NCBI RefSeq assembly: GCF_014648475.1
Contig: NZ_BMRE01000024.1
Span: forward strand, 1 to 64,000
Length of the DNA stretch: 64,000 bases
Reading direction: 5' to 3'
DNA from: Lentzea flava
Lineage (GTDB): Bacteria; Actinomycetota; Actinomycetes; Mycobacteriales; Pseudonocardiaceae
A program made the position numbers and the translations under genes. Every line of letters starts with the position of its first letter. Positions within the stretch are counted from its first letter, which is position 1. The notes under the pieces were generated by a model, which was not told the origin of the DNA, made no database searches, and saw only the letters and a program-made list of their open reading frames with translations. Below, piece by piece: positions 1 through 8,184 of this stretch.

Positions 1-13
1 TCTCGAAGTCCAT
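1..13 (-). CDS. Possible start of a gene running off the left edge
   Basis: On the minus strand an ATG at 13-11 opens a frame reading M-D-F-E before the window ends. A GAGGGG Shine-Dalgarno-like run lies 5 nt upstream of it. The gene would follow the DUF349 gene on the same strand after a gap of about 75 nt. Four codons are not enough to name a product, so this is only a likely 5' end. Confidence 0.35.
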
Positions 14-40
14 CGCAACCCCTCAACTGAGGTGTTGCGA
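13..40. promoter_or_regulatory. Hairpin over the start of the left-edge gene
   Basis: TCGCAAC (13-19) pairs with GTTGCGA (34-40), and CCTC (21-24) pairs with GAGG (29-32) around an AACT loop. The stem covers the ribosome binding site and start of the partial minus-strand gene. It could be a terminator for the DUF349 gene, although no T-run follows, or a structure that hides the ribosome binding site. Confidence 0.4.
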
Positions 41-89
41 CGACCACTAGAACCCAAGCCCTGAGAGGGGGCCTCCGGCGTTGGACGGT

Positions 90-1424
90 CTAGCGGGTCG
101 CCAGCGCCTGCTCGGCGGCGGCGAGCCACTCGCGCCACTGTGCGGCCTGCGCCTCGGCCTGCTCCGTGCGGCGCTTGTCGCCCGCGGCACGGGCCTTCGC
201 GGCCTGCGCCTCGAACTGCTCCACGCGCTCGCGGAACTGCGCCACGCGGGCCTCGGCCTCGGGGTCGGAACGACGCCACTGCGCGTCGACCGCGCCGCGG
301 ACCTTCTCCTCGATCGCCCGCAGCTTGCCCTCGAGCTCGCGGATGCGCTCGCGCGGCACCTTGCCGATCGCGTCCCAGCGCTCCTGGATCTTGTAGAGGT
401 GCTGGCGCGCGGCCTCGAGGTCGGTCGACGGGTCGATCGTCTCGGCCTCGGCGAGCAGCTCCTCCTTCAGCTTCGCGTTCGCCGCGAACTCGGCGTCGCG
501 CTCGCTGAAGGCCTCGGAGCGCCGCTGGAAGAACGCGTCCTGCGCGGCGCGGAACCGCTGCCACAGCGCGTCGTCGGCCTCCTTGGGCGCACGCCCGGCG
601 GCCTTCCACTCGACCATGAGCTCCTTGTAGCGACCGGCCGTGGGGCCCCAGTCGTCGGAGTCGACGAGCTTCTCGGCCTCCTCGACCAGCGCCTGCTTGG
701 CGGACTTCGCCACCGAGCGCTGGCGGTCGAGATCGGCGAAGTGCGAGCCGCGACGGCGGTTGAACGCGTCGCGCGCCTTCGAGAACCGGCGCCACAGCTG
801 CTCGTCGGTCTTGCGGTCGACGCCGCGGATGGTCTTCCACTCGTCGAGGATCGCGCGCAGCCGGTCGCCCGCGACCTTCCACTGGGTCGACTCGTTCGCG
901 ATCGTCTCGGCCTCTTCGACCAGCGCCTGCTTGCGCGCCACGGACTGGGCTCGGGCGGCCTCCTTGGCCTCCTTCGCCTTCTCCATGCCCGCCTCGGCCT
1001 GCTCGAGCACGAAGTCGACGCGCTTGGCCAGCGCCGCGAGGTCGCCGACCACGGCCGCCTCGGCGAGCTGCTCCTTGACGTGCTTCGCGCTGGTCAGGGC
1101 GTGCTTCGGGTCGCCGGCGCCCGACTGGAGCCGCGTCACCAGCAGCTCGACCTCGGTGCGCAGGTCGTCGAACCGGCGCGCGAAGTGCGCGAGGCCCTCG
1201 ACCGGCTCGCCCGCCTGCCACGACCCGACGGCGCGCTCGCCGTCCTCGGTCTTCACGTACACGGTGCCGTCGGCGTCCACGCGCCCCCAGCGGTCAGGGT
1301 GGTCCGACGCCACGGGGACGGCCGGAGGCGTCGCCTGCACGGTCTCCTTCGGCGTTTCCTCGACTCCACCCTCGGCCGGAGCGGTCTCCGCCGCGACCTC
1401 CGGTGTGCTGTCCTGCTCCGACAT
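90..1424 (-). CDS. DUF349 coiled-coil protein
   Basis: This 444-residue soluble protein is built from several DUF349 repeats, each a charged helical unit around a W-x(5)-R or LW-x-RF core. Examples are the segments holding LWRRFSKARDAF and LWQRFRAAQDAF, and a third unit with ERWDAIGKVPRE. The first 70 residues are Ala/Glu/Pro-rich and look disordered. The start at 1424 is chosen because GGGAGGAAC precedes the ATG; a longer frame to 1535 exists but its extra residues look non-coding. The family is common in actinobacteria and has no firm biochemical role, so none is assigned. It is transcribed divergently from the gene at 1595. Confidence 0.85.
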   Translation of the reverse strand: MSEQDSTPEVAAETAPAEGGVEETPKETVQATPPAVPVASDHPDRWGRVDADGTVYVKTEDGERAVGSWQAGEPVEGLAHFARRFDDLRTEVELLVTRLQSGAGDPKHALTSAKHVKEQLAEAAVVGDLAALAKRVDFVLEQAEAGMEKAKEAKEAARAQSVARKQALVEEAETIANESTQWKVAGDRLRAILDEWKTIRGVDRKTDEQLWRRFSKARDAFNRRRGSHFADLDRQRSVAKSAKQALVEEAEKLVDSDDWGPTAGRYKELMVEWKAAGRAPKEADDALWQRFRAAQDAFFQRRSEAFSERDAEFAANAKLKEELLAEAETIDPSTDLEAARQHLYKIQERWDAIGKVPRERIRELEGKLRAIEEKVRGAVDAQWRRSDPEAEARVAQFRERVEQFEAQAAKARAAGDKRRTEQAEAQAAQWREWLAAAEQALATR

Positions 1425-1580
1425 CGCCGGTTCCTCCCATCTGACGCCCGTGCCTGCCACGGGCGCCCCGCCACTGGCGGGGCCGATGCAATACGGGCGC
1501 TGGAGGGTCTCCCGTCCCCAGTTCCCCGCGCGCATTCAAACAGGTCAGAGCTCGACTCGGTACTGGGAGTCCACGATAGG

Positions 1581-1586
1581 TAGCCT
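1581..1586 (+). promoter_or_regulatory. Leaderless-type -10 box TAGCCT
   Basis: TAGCCT lies 8 nt before the GTG at 1595 and no Shine-Dalgarno sequence is visible. A leaderless transcript is inferred. Confidence 0.4.
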
Positions 1587-1594
1587 CATTCGTC

Positions 1595-2275
1595 GTGATC
1601 ACCCGTGCCGCGGTGGTGCCGCACCCACCACTTCTGGTGCCAGAACTGGTCGCGGGAGCCGCCGCAGAAACCGAGCCCGTGCGGGCCGCAACCCTTGCCG
1701 CAGCAGGGAAATTGCCCGGTCCGTGGGTCGCCGTCGCAGTCGACGACAGCGGCCCGGCGACGGTCGTGCCACCGCTGTCGGGAACTTTTCTCGGTTATGG
1801 GGTCGACGTGCCCGTGTCACTCGGCGGTGACGGGATTCCAGACCCCCGGATTCCGTTGCCAGTGCTAATCACCGCGTGGCTGCGGGAACAGTGCGCAGCC
1901 GAGGTGTCACGCATTGAGCTCGTGCCCCGTGACCTGCCACCTTCCGACTGTGTCTCGTTTGGACAACAACTCGCTTCCGAGGACGCCGGACTGCTGATCC
2001 TCGGTGACGGCTCCACCAGACACGGCCTGCGTTCGCCAGGTTCCCACGACGAGCGTTCGGGACCTTTCGACTCGCACGTGCACGACCTGATGGCCGCCGC
2101 CGACACCGACGGCCTGCTCGACCTCGACCCCGAACTCGCCCGGGAGCTGGGCGCGCAGGGCCGTGCGGCGTGGCAGATCCTCGCCGGCGTGCCCGGACCG
2201 TGGCGCTGTGTCAGCGCCGAGTTCTTCGCACCGTTCGGCGTGGGCTACCACGTCGCCGTCTGGGAGCGTCCGTGA
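1595..2275 (+). CDS. Class III extradiol dioxygenase-like protein
   Basis: This 226-residue protein begins with the hydrophobic HPPLLVPEL segment typical of the class III extradiol (LigB-like) fold found in actinobacterial proteins encoded just before miaA. His residues that could bind metal include the N-terminal HPP and later RHG and SHD motifs. Actual dioxygenase activity is not shown by the sequence, because many members of this group are uncharacterised. The GTG start has a -10-like box 8 nt upstream and no clear ribosome binding site. Its stop overlaps the GTG start of miaA by 4 nt, so the two are likely cotranslated. Confidence 0.75.
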   Translation: MITRAAVVPHPPLLVPELVAGAAAETEPVRAATLAAAGKLPGPWVAVAVDDSGPATVVPPLSGTFLGYGVDVPVSLGGDGIPDPRIPLPVLITAWLREQCAAEVSRIELVPRDLPPSDCVSFGQQLASEDAGLLILGDGSTRHGLRSPGSHDERSGPFDSHVHDLMAAADTDGLLDLDPELARELGAQGRAAWQILAGVPGPWRCVSAEFFAPFGVGYHVAVWERP

Positions 2276-3180
2276 TCACCCCCATCGCTGTCGTCGGCCC
2301 CACCGCGACCGGCAAGTCCGACCTGGCCGTCGCGCTCGCCGAACGGTTCGGGGGAGAGGTCGTCAACGCCGACGCCATGCAGCTCTACCGCGGCATGGAC
2401 ATCGGCACCGCGAAGATGACGATGGCCGAACGCCGCGGCATCCCGCACCACCTGCTCGACGTCCTCGACGTCACCGAGACCGCGTCGGTCGCCGCCTACC
2501 AGCGCGAGACGCGCGCCGTCATCGAACGCCTGCTCGCCGCCGGCCGCCCGCCGATCCTCGTCGGCGGATCCGGCCTCTACGTGCAGGCCGTGCTGGACGA
2601 CCTGAAGTTCCCCGGCACCGACGACGCGGTGCGGGAGCGCTACGAGGCCGAGCTGGCCGCCGTCGGCCCCGAGGCGTTGCACCGGCGCCTGCAGGAGCTC
2701 GACCCGGCCGCCGCGATCGCGATCCTGCCCTCGAACGGACGCCGCATCGTGCGCGCGCTGGAGGTCATCGAGCTGACCGGCGAGCCGTTCTCCGCGAACC
2801 TCCCCAAACCCGGCCCCGCCCGCTACGGCACCGTCCAGATCGGCATCGACCGCGAGGTGTCCGAACTGGACACCCGCGTGGACCTGCGCGTGGACCTGAT
2901 GTTCGCCGCCGGCCTGGAAGACGAGGTGCGCGCTCTCGTGAAGCTCGGCCTGCGCGAAGGCAAGACCGCCTCGCGCGCACTCGGCTACCAGCAGGTGCTG
3001 TCCGCAATGGACGGAGCGTGCACGATCGACTTCGCCGTGGAGGAGACCAAACGCGCCACCCGCCGGTTCGTGCGCAGGCAGCGGTCGTGGTTCCGGCGTG
3101 ACCAGCGCATCACCTGGTTGGACGGTGCGCGCCCCGATCTCGTCGAAGCCGCCGGTAACCTGGTGCCGTGGAGTTCGTGA
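2272..3180 (+). CDS. miaA: tRNA dimethylallyltransferase
   Basis: MiaA transfers a dimethylallyl group from DMAPP to the N6 of A37 in tRNAs that read codons starting with U. The 302-residue protein has the P-loop GPTATGKSDLA at its N-terminus, the substrate motif NADAMQLYRGMDIGTAK, the GGSGLYVQAVLD motif and the C-terminal TRRFVRRQRSWFR tRNA-binding segment. The start is the GTG overlapping the upstream stop (GTGA). A longer frame to 2170 would only read through the preceding gene. The 3' end overlaps dapF by 13 nt, giving a tight three-gene operon. Confidence 0.96.
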   Translation: MITPIAVVGPTATGKSDLAVALAERFGGEVVNADAMQLYRGMDIGTAKMTMAERRGIPHHLLDVLDVTETASVAAYQRETRAVIERLLAAGRPPILVGGSGLYVQAVLDDLKFPGTDDAVRERYEAELAAVGPEALHRRLQELDPAAAIAILPSNGRRIVRALEVIELTGEPFSANLPKPGPARYGTVQIGIDREVSELDTRVDLRVDLMFAAGLEDEVRALVKLGLREGKTASRALGYQQVLSAMDGACTIDFAVEETKRATRRFVRRQRSWFRRDQRITWLDGARPDLVEAAGNLVPWSS

Positions 3181-3989
3181 AGGGGCACGGCACGGAGAAC
3201 GACTTCGTCATCCTGCCCGACCTCGATGACCAGCTGGACCTGACTCCCGCGCGCGTCCAGGCGCTGTGCGACCGGCAGCGCGGCCTCGGCGCCGACGGAG
3301 TGCTGCGCGTCGTGCGCACCAGTGGCGTTTCCGGCGGCAAGTGGTTCATGGACTACCGCAACGCCGACGGCTCCATCGCCGAGATGTGCGGCAACGGCCT
3401 GCGCGTCTTCGCCCGCTACCTCGTCGACGCGGGCCACCAGCCGCAGGGCGAGTTCGTGGTGGGCACGCGGGCAGGCGACAGGACCGTGGTGACCCATCCG
3501 GACGGCTCCGTCACGAACGACATGGGCCCCGCGCGGGTCACCGGCACGTCCATCGCCGCGGTCGACGGCCACGGCATCGGCGGCTTCGCGGTCGACGTCG
3601 GCAACCCGCACCTCGCCTGCGTCACCGACACCCCGGTCGACGGCTTCGACCTCACCGTGCCGCCCGGCTTCGACCCGGTGATGTTCCCGCACGGCGTCAA
3701 CGTCGAGCTGATCAACGTCCTCGACCCCGACACGCCGCGGGGTGGTGCTCTCAGGATGCGCGTGTACGAACGAGGCGTCGGCGAGACCCGCTCGTGCGGC
3801 ACCGGCACCGTCGCGTCCGTCGCCTCGTGGCTCGCGGGCCAGGGCAGGACGACGGGCTCCGCGACCGTCGACGTCCTCGGCGGCCAGGTGTTCGTCACGA
3901 TCGAGCCGACGACGTCCACGCTCACCGGACCTGCCGTGCTCGTCGCGCGCGGCGAACTCGACAAGTCCTGGTGGGACGCCCTCGCCTGA
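3168..3989 (+). CDS. dapF: Diaminopimelate epimerase
   Basis: DapF interconverts LL- and meso-diaminopimelate, the last step before lysine and the meso-DAP used in peptidoglycan. The 273-residue protein carries both catalytic cysteines in their usual contexts: Cys74 in NADGSIAEMCGNG and Cys210 in ETRSCGTGTVA. The N-terminal KGHGTENDFV motif is also typical. The GTG start lies inside the end of miaA, so translation is probably coupled. The gene is followed directly by a strong palindrome shared with the convergent SMP-30 gene. Confidence 0.96.
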   Translation: MEFVKGHGTENDFVILPDLDDQLDLTPARVQALCDRQRGLGADGVLRVVRTSGVSGGKWFMDYRNADGSIAEMCGNGLRVFARYLVDAGHQPQGEFVVGTRAGDRTVVTHPDGSVTNDMGPARVTGTSIAAVDGHGIGGFAVDVGNPHLACVTDTPVDGFDLTVPPGFDPVMFPHGVNVELINVLDPDTPRGGALRMRVYERGVGETRSCGTGTVASVASWLAGQGRTTGSATVDVLGGQVFVTIEPTTSTLTGPAVLVARGELDKSWWDALA

Positions 3990-3990
3990 A

Positions 3991-4016
3991 CTGATATACC
4001 GCAGCCGGTATATCAG
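3991..4016. repeat. Perfect inverted repeat with GATATA half-sites between convergent genes
   Basis: CTGATATACCG (3991-4001) and CGGTATATCAG (4006-4016) are exact inverted copies around CAGC. The repeat separates dapF from the SMP-30 gene and includes the stop codon of the latter. It could form an 11-bp hairpin and act as a bidirectional terminator. It also belongs by sequence to the dispersed GATATATC family of this window. Confidence 0.75.
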
Positions 4017-4909
4017 CCGAGGTCGTAGACCTCGATCTTCCCGAGCCGTTCCTGCTTGACCACGTCCGGATGCGAGTCCGGCGCCGTCAGGCACACGAGC
4101 GTGTCGCCGACGACCGCGACGGCGAAGCAGATCTGCGTCGTCTCCACCCGGTGCGTGACCTTGCCGCCCTCGGTGACGCGGAACGCCGCCGCCTGCAACG
4201 CCGGCGCCACCCACACCCCGTCGCCGCCCGTGCTCGACGTGTCCGCCGCGATCCCGTCCGGCGCGATCCCGAACTCCTTCACATCGGCCCACACCCTGCG
4301 GTTTTGCAACGATCCGTTTCGGTCGACCGAAAACGAAGTGAGCCTGAATGCAAGGGTCTCGGCGACGACCAGGATGGTGCCGCTCTCCGACTCGCCCGTC
4401 GGGTCGGGCAGCAGGGCCATGCCGTTGGGGAACTTGAGGTCCTCGGCGGCGACGCCGACGGAGCCGTCGGGCTGGACGAGCGCGAGCGCGGCGCCCTGTG
4501 GTTCGTAGTCCGGCTCCAGCAGGCGCGGAATGCCGACCTCGGTGATGAGGCCGTGCAGGTCGAAGCCGAAGTTGCCGACGTACGCGCGGCCCTCGCCGTA
4601 GACGAGCATGTCGTTCGCGTGGAAGGTCGCGACATCCGATATATCGGCGTGGAGGACGAGGTCGTCCCCTTCGAGGCGGCGCACGGTGTGGTCGAGCATG
4701 GACACGACGAGCATGCGTCCGTCGGGCAGCCAGCCGAGCCCGGACGGCTGGCCGTCGAAGGCGACGACGACCTCGTCGTCGCCCGTCGCGAGGTCGAGGG
4801 CGTGCACCTCGCCCGCGTAGAAGTCGGAGTAGTAGAGCCGGCCGTCGGGGCCGCGCCGTGGTCCTTCGCCGAAGTGGAGACCGTCGCGAACAACCTTCGT
4901 GTCAACCAT
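4013..4909 (-). CDS. SMP-30/gluconolactonase-family protein
   Basis: The 298-residue protein has the six-bladed propeller signatures of the SMP-30/LRE family: an N-terminal GEGPRRGPDGRLYYSD motif with the metal-binding Glu, an HANDMLVYGEGRAYVGNFG segment, FPNGMAL with the metal-binding Asn, and APDGIAAD with the metal-binding Asp. Members hydrolyse lactones or related esters; the substrate here cannot be told. The ATG lies 8 nt inside the end of the upstream MFS gene, so the two are translationally coupled. The reading frame contains one GATATATC palindrome, at 4638-4645. Confidence 0.85.
   Translation of the reverse strand: MVDTKVVRDGLHFGEGPRRGPDGRLYYSDFYAGEVHALDLATGDDEVVVAFDGQPSGLGWLPDGRMLVVSMLDHTVRRLEGDDLVLHADISDVATFHANDMLVYGEGRAYVGNFGFDLHGLITEVGIPRLLEPDYEPQGAALALVQPDGSVGVAAEDLKFPNGMALLPDPTGESESGTILVVAETLAFRLTSFSVDRNGSLQNRRVWADVKEFGIAPDGIAADTSSTGGDGVWVAPALQAAAFRVTEGGKVTHRVETTQICFAVAVVGDTLVCLTAPDSHPDVVKQERLGKIEVYDLG
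4636..4647. repeat. GATATATC-family palindrome CCGATATATCGG
   Basis: This is a perfect 12-bp palindrome inside the SMP-30 gene, read as Asp-Ile-Ser with the rare ATA codon. Confidence 0.7.
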
Positions 4910-6143
4910 GGGCGTCGACGCTAGTTACGGCCGGCAGGTCACGCATCGTCCGCAACGGTGAGAACAGCACCCACGCCACCCCGGCGATGGAGCCGATGAG
5001 CGACACCCACAGCGTCGGCACGATGCCGATCCACGAGCCGAGCCCGCCGCCCAGGAGCGCGCCCAGCGGCGTCGTGCCCCACACCACCCAGCGGATCGAG
5101 GCGTTCATCCGGCCGAGCAGGTGGTCCGGGCAGATCGCCTGCCGGTAGCTCACCTGGCCGATGTTGTAGACGACGATCCCGAACACGTTCACCGCGAGGC
5201 CGGCCATCGGGAGCACGAGGCCCCAGCCGTCCGAGATGAACGGCAGCGCGAGGGTGAGCGGCCAGGTCACCAGCGGGACGAGCCAGATCATCCTGGCCTG
5301 CCCGACCGCGAGGCCGATCTTGTTCGCGAACGCGGCGCCGAGCACACCGCCGACACCGCCCGCGCTGAGCACCAGGCCGGCCGTTCCCTCGCTCAGCCGC
5401 ACGGTCTGCAGCAGGAACAACACCATTACGGCCTGCTGGATGCCGTGGAAGAAGTTCGACGTGCCGGTGCAGGCCACGATCTTGCGCAGGGTGGTGTTGC
5501 CGAAGACGAACCGCAGTCCCTCCATGACCTCGCGACGCAGGTGCGGGTCGGCGTGGCGTTCGGGCGCCGGCTCCACGGTCTTGATCCGGACCAGGAAGAA
5601 CGCCGAGCTGAGGTAGCCGATCCCGGTGGCGAGAACGCTGTTCGCCGCGCCGAGGAACTGCGCCGCGTAGCCGCCGATCGCCGGTCCCGACACCTCCGCG
5701 ACCGACAGGCTGGCCTGCAGCTTCGAGTTGCCCTCGAGGAGCTGGCCGCGTCCGACCAGCGACGGCAGGTACGACTGGTAGGCGACGTCGAAGAACACCG
5801 TGCACACACCCACCGCGAGGCTCACCACGATCAGTTGCGGCAGGTCGAGCAGGCCCAGCCACCACGCGACCGGCACGCTCAGCAGCAGTGCGGCGCGGGT
5901 GACGTCCATCGCGATCATCAACGGCTTGCGCCGCATCCGGTCGACCCACACGCCCGCGGGCAGTCCGATCAGCAGGAACGCGATCATGCTCGCCGCGGCG
6001 AGCAGGCCCATCTCGAAGGGTGTCGCGTTCAGCACACCCGCCGCGAGCAGCGGGATCACCGTCATGCCGACACTCGAGCCGAACTGGCTGATCGTGTCGC
6101 CCATCCAGAGTCTGCGGAAGTCGGGGTGCCCCCAAAGCGCCAT
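4902..6143 (-). CDS. MFS transporter
   Basis: This 413-residue protein has about twelve hydrophobic helices and the MFS loop motif GVWVDRMRRKP between helices 2 and 3. It resembles the EntS/macrolide-efflux branch of the major facilitator superfamily (FRRLWMGDTISQFGSSV at the N-terminus). It probably exports a small molecule by proton antiport. It is cotranscribed with the SMP-30 gene, with 8 nt of overlap, and diverges from the ArsR-like regulator at 6198 across a short shared promoter carrying an inverted repeat. The regulator probably controls this pair. Confidence 0.88.
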   Translation of the reverse strand: MALWGHPDFRRLWMGDTISQFGSSVGMTVIPLLAAGVLNATPFEMGLLAAASMIAFLLIGLPAGVWVDRMRRKPLMIAMDVTRAALLLSVPVAWWLGLLDLPQLIVVSLAVGVCTVFFDVAYQSYLPSLVGRGQLLEGNSKLQASLSVAEVSGPAIGGYAAQFLGAANSVLATGIGYLSSAFFLVRIKTVEPAPERHADPHLRREVMEGLRFVFGNTTLRKIVACTGTSNFFHGIQQAVMVLFLLQTVRLSEGTAGLVLSAGGVGGVLGAAFANKIGLAVGQARMIWLVPLVTWPLTLALPFISDGWGLVLPMAGLAVNVFGIVVYNIGQVSYRQAICPDHLLGRMNASIRWVVWGTTPLGALLGGGLGSWIGIVPTLWVSLIGSIAGVAWVLFSPLRTMRDLPAVTSVDAHG

Positions 6144-6161
6144 GCCGAGGAGTCTGCGCTG

Positions 6162-6185
6162 AGTGATTGGAAACTGTCAATCACT
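6162..6185. promoter_or_regulatory. Operator-like inverted repeat in a divergent promoter
   Basis: AGTGATTG (6162-6169) and CAATCACT (6178-6185) are exact inverted copies with 8 nt between them. They lie between the divergent starts at 6143 and 6198, next to a TAGACT -10 box (6186-6191) and a minus-strand TTGACA. It is the expected binding site for the ArsR-like regulator. Confidence 0.6.
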
Positions 6186-6197
6186 TAGACTGGGTCC

Positions 6198-6698
6198 GTG
6201 CCTCTCTCCAGCAAGCGGCGTCCCGCGACGAAGGAAGAAGCCGCAGCTCTCAGCTCTGACCTGCGGCTGCGGATGATCCGCATGACGTTCGACCGGCCGT
6301 TGACGAACAAGGAGCTGGCGCAGCGGCTCGGCAAGGACCCGGCCACGACGCTGCACCACGTGCGCAAGCTCGTGGCCGCCGGGTTCCTCGAAGCCATGCC
6401 GCCCCGCGCGGGCAACCGGGGGGCCAAGGAGATCCCCTATCGGTCGACAGGCCTGTCGTGGCAGCTCGACAACAGCGAAAATATGGTCGCCGTCGGCGAA
6501 GCGATGCTGCACGCTTTTCTCGGCGAGGTTGCCGACATCGGGCTCGAGGACGTGGATCAGAGCCGCCTGGTCGTCACCGTCGACCCGGAGGAACTAAAGC
6601 AGCGGCTCGCGACGTTGATGGATGAGCTGGCCGCGCAACCGGTCAAGCCGGAAGTTCCCCGTGTGGCGATCTACCTCGCGGTGTATCCGGGGGACTGA
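6198..6698 (+). CDS. ArsR-type winged-helix regulator
   Basis: The 166-residue protein has an N-terminal winged-helix domain (residues about 15-75), with the recognition region KELAQRLGKDPATTLHHVRKL followed by AAGFLEA. The C-terminal half has no metal-binding cysteines, so it is probably not a metal sensor. The GTG start has TAGACT ending 6 nt upstream, suggesting a leaderless message. It diverges from the MFS/SMP-30 operon and most likely represses that operon and itself through the 6162-6185 inverted repeat. Confidence 0.82.
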   Translation: MPLSSKRRPATKEEAAALSSDLRLRMIRMTFDRPLTNKELAQRLGKDPATTLHHVRKLVAAGFLEAMPPRAGNRGAKEIPYRSTGLSWQLDNSENMVAVGEAMLHAFLGEVADIGLEDVDQSRLVVTVDPEELKQRLATLMDELAAQPVKPEVPRVAIYLAVYPGD

Positions 6699-6723
6699 CG
6701 GTCCATGGGACGATGAAGGGCAA

Positions 6724-8184
6724 ATGACGGAAAACATCCAGAGCACAGAGTTCGACCCGCAGTTCGACGACCCCACGTGGGAAGAGGACTTCTCGACGGG
6801 TGACTACGAACTCGCCGAACGCGCCGCACTGCGCCGTGTCGCCGGGTTGTCCACCGAGCTCGAGGACATCACCGAGGTCGAGTACCGGCAGCTTCGCCTG
6901 GAGCGGGTCGTGCTCGTCGGGGTGTGGACCGAGGGCACGGCCGCGGACTCCGACGCATCACTCGCCGAACTCGCCCGCCTCGCCGAAACCGCTGGTTCCG
7001 AGGTGCTCGAGGGCGTCGTGCAGCGGCGCGACAAGCCGGACCCCGCGACGTACATCGGCTCCGGCAAGGTGGCCGAGCTGCGTGACGTGGTGCAGGCGAC
7101 CGGCGCGGACACGGTGATCTGCGACGGTGAGCTCTCACCTGGCCAGCTGCGTCAGCTGGAGGAGAGGCTCAAGGTCAAGGTCATCGACCGGACCGCGCTC
7201 ATCCTGGACATCTTCGCGCAGCACGCGCGGTCCAAGGAGGGCAAGGCGCAGGTCGAGCTGGCCCAGCTGCAGTACCTGATGCCGCGCCTGCGCGGCTGGG
7301 GTGAGACGTTGTCGCGGCAGGCCGGTGGTCGTGCCGGCGGCGGCAACGGCGGCGTGGGTCTGCGCGGTCCCGGTGAAACCAAGATCGAGACCGACCGGCG
7401 CCGGATCCGCGCGCGCATCGCCAAGCTGCGCCGCGAGATCGCCGCCATCGGCGTCATCCGCGAGACCAAGCGGAGCCGCCGCACGGCGAACGAGATCCCG
7501 AGCGTCGCCATCGCGGGCTACACGAACGCGGGCAAGTCCTCGCTGCTCAACGCACTGACGAACGCCGGTGTCCTGGTGGAGGACGCGCTGTTCGCCACCC
7601 TCGACCCGACGACCCGCCGCGCGGTGACCCCGGAGGGCCTGCCGTACACGCTGACGGACACGGTCGGCTTCGTCCGGCACCTGCCGCACCAGCTGGTCGA
7701 GGCGTTCCGCTCGACGCTGGAGGAGGTCGGCCAGGCCGACCTGCTCGTGCACGTGGTCGACGGCTCCGACGGCATGCCGGAGAAGCAGGTCAGCGCCGTG
7801 CGCGAGGTCATCGCGGAGATCAACGAGGAGACCGGCACGCCGATGCCGCGCGAGCTGCTCGTCGTGAACAAGATCGACGCGGTGGGCGACCTGGGCCTCG
7901 CCCGGCTGCGGCACCTGTTCCCGGACGCGTCGTTCGTGTCGGCGCACTCCGGCCTCGGCATCGAGGAGCTGCGGGTCCGCATCGCCGAGCTCATGCCACG
8001 CCCCGAGGTCGTGGTCGAGGCCCTCGTGCCGTACGCGCGCGGCGAGGTCGTCGCCCGCGTGCACCGCGACGGCGAGGTGCTGTCCGAGAAGCACACGGAG
8101 TCGGGCACGCTGCTCAGCGCCCGCGTGCGCCCGGACCTCGCCGGCGTGCTCGAGGAGTTCGCGACGAACGGGACACCTGCTTGA
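6724..8184 (+). CDS. hflX: Ribosome-associated GTPase HflX
   Basis: HflX is a GTPase that splits stalled or idle ribosomes, for instance after heat shock. The 486-residue protein has the N-terminal HflX domain (TYIGSGKVAEL, the linker RGPGETKIETDRRRI) and a G domain with the P-loop GYTNAGKSSLLNAL, switch region LFATLDPTTR, DTVGFVRHLP and the NKID guanine motif. The ATG is preceded by GATGAAGGG. Actinobacteria lacking the hfq neighbour often place hflX alone, as here. The gene overlaps the next start by 4 nt (TTGA). Confidence 0.95.
   Translation: MTENIQSTEFDPQFDDPTWEEDFSTGDYELAERAALRRVAGLSTELEDITEVEYRQLRLERVVLVGVWTEGTAADSDASLAELARLAETAGSEVLEGVVQRRDKPDPATYIGSGKVAELRDVVQATGADTVICDGELSPGQLRQLEERLKVKVIDRTALILDIFAQHARSKEGKAQVELAQLQYLMPRLRGWGETLSRQAGGRAGGGNGGVGLRGPGETKIETDRRRIRARIAKLRREIAAIGVIRETKRSRRTANEIPSVAIAGYTNAGKSSLLNALTNAGVLVEDALFATLDPTTRRAVTPEGLPYTLTDTVGFVRHLPHQLVEAFRSTLEEVGQADLLVHVVDGSDGMPEKQVSAVREVIAEINEETGTPMPRELLVVNKIDAVGDLGLARLRHLFPDASFVSAHSGLGIEELRVRIAELMPRPEVVVEALVPYARGEVVARVHRDGEVLSEKHTESGTLLSARVRPDLAGVLEEFATNGTPA

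Noticed and set aside
81..1583. A 500-codon open frame on the plus strand opposite the DUF349 gene
   Set aside because: It is antisense to a well-supported gene with DUF349 repeats, and its Leu/Arg-rich product is typical of an opposite-strand shadow in high-GC DNA.
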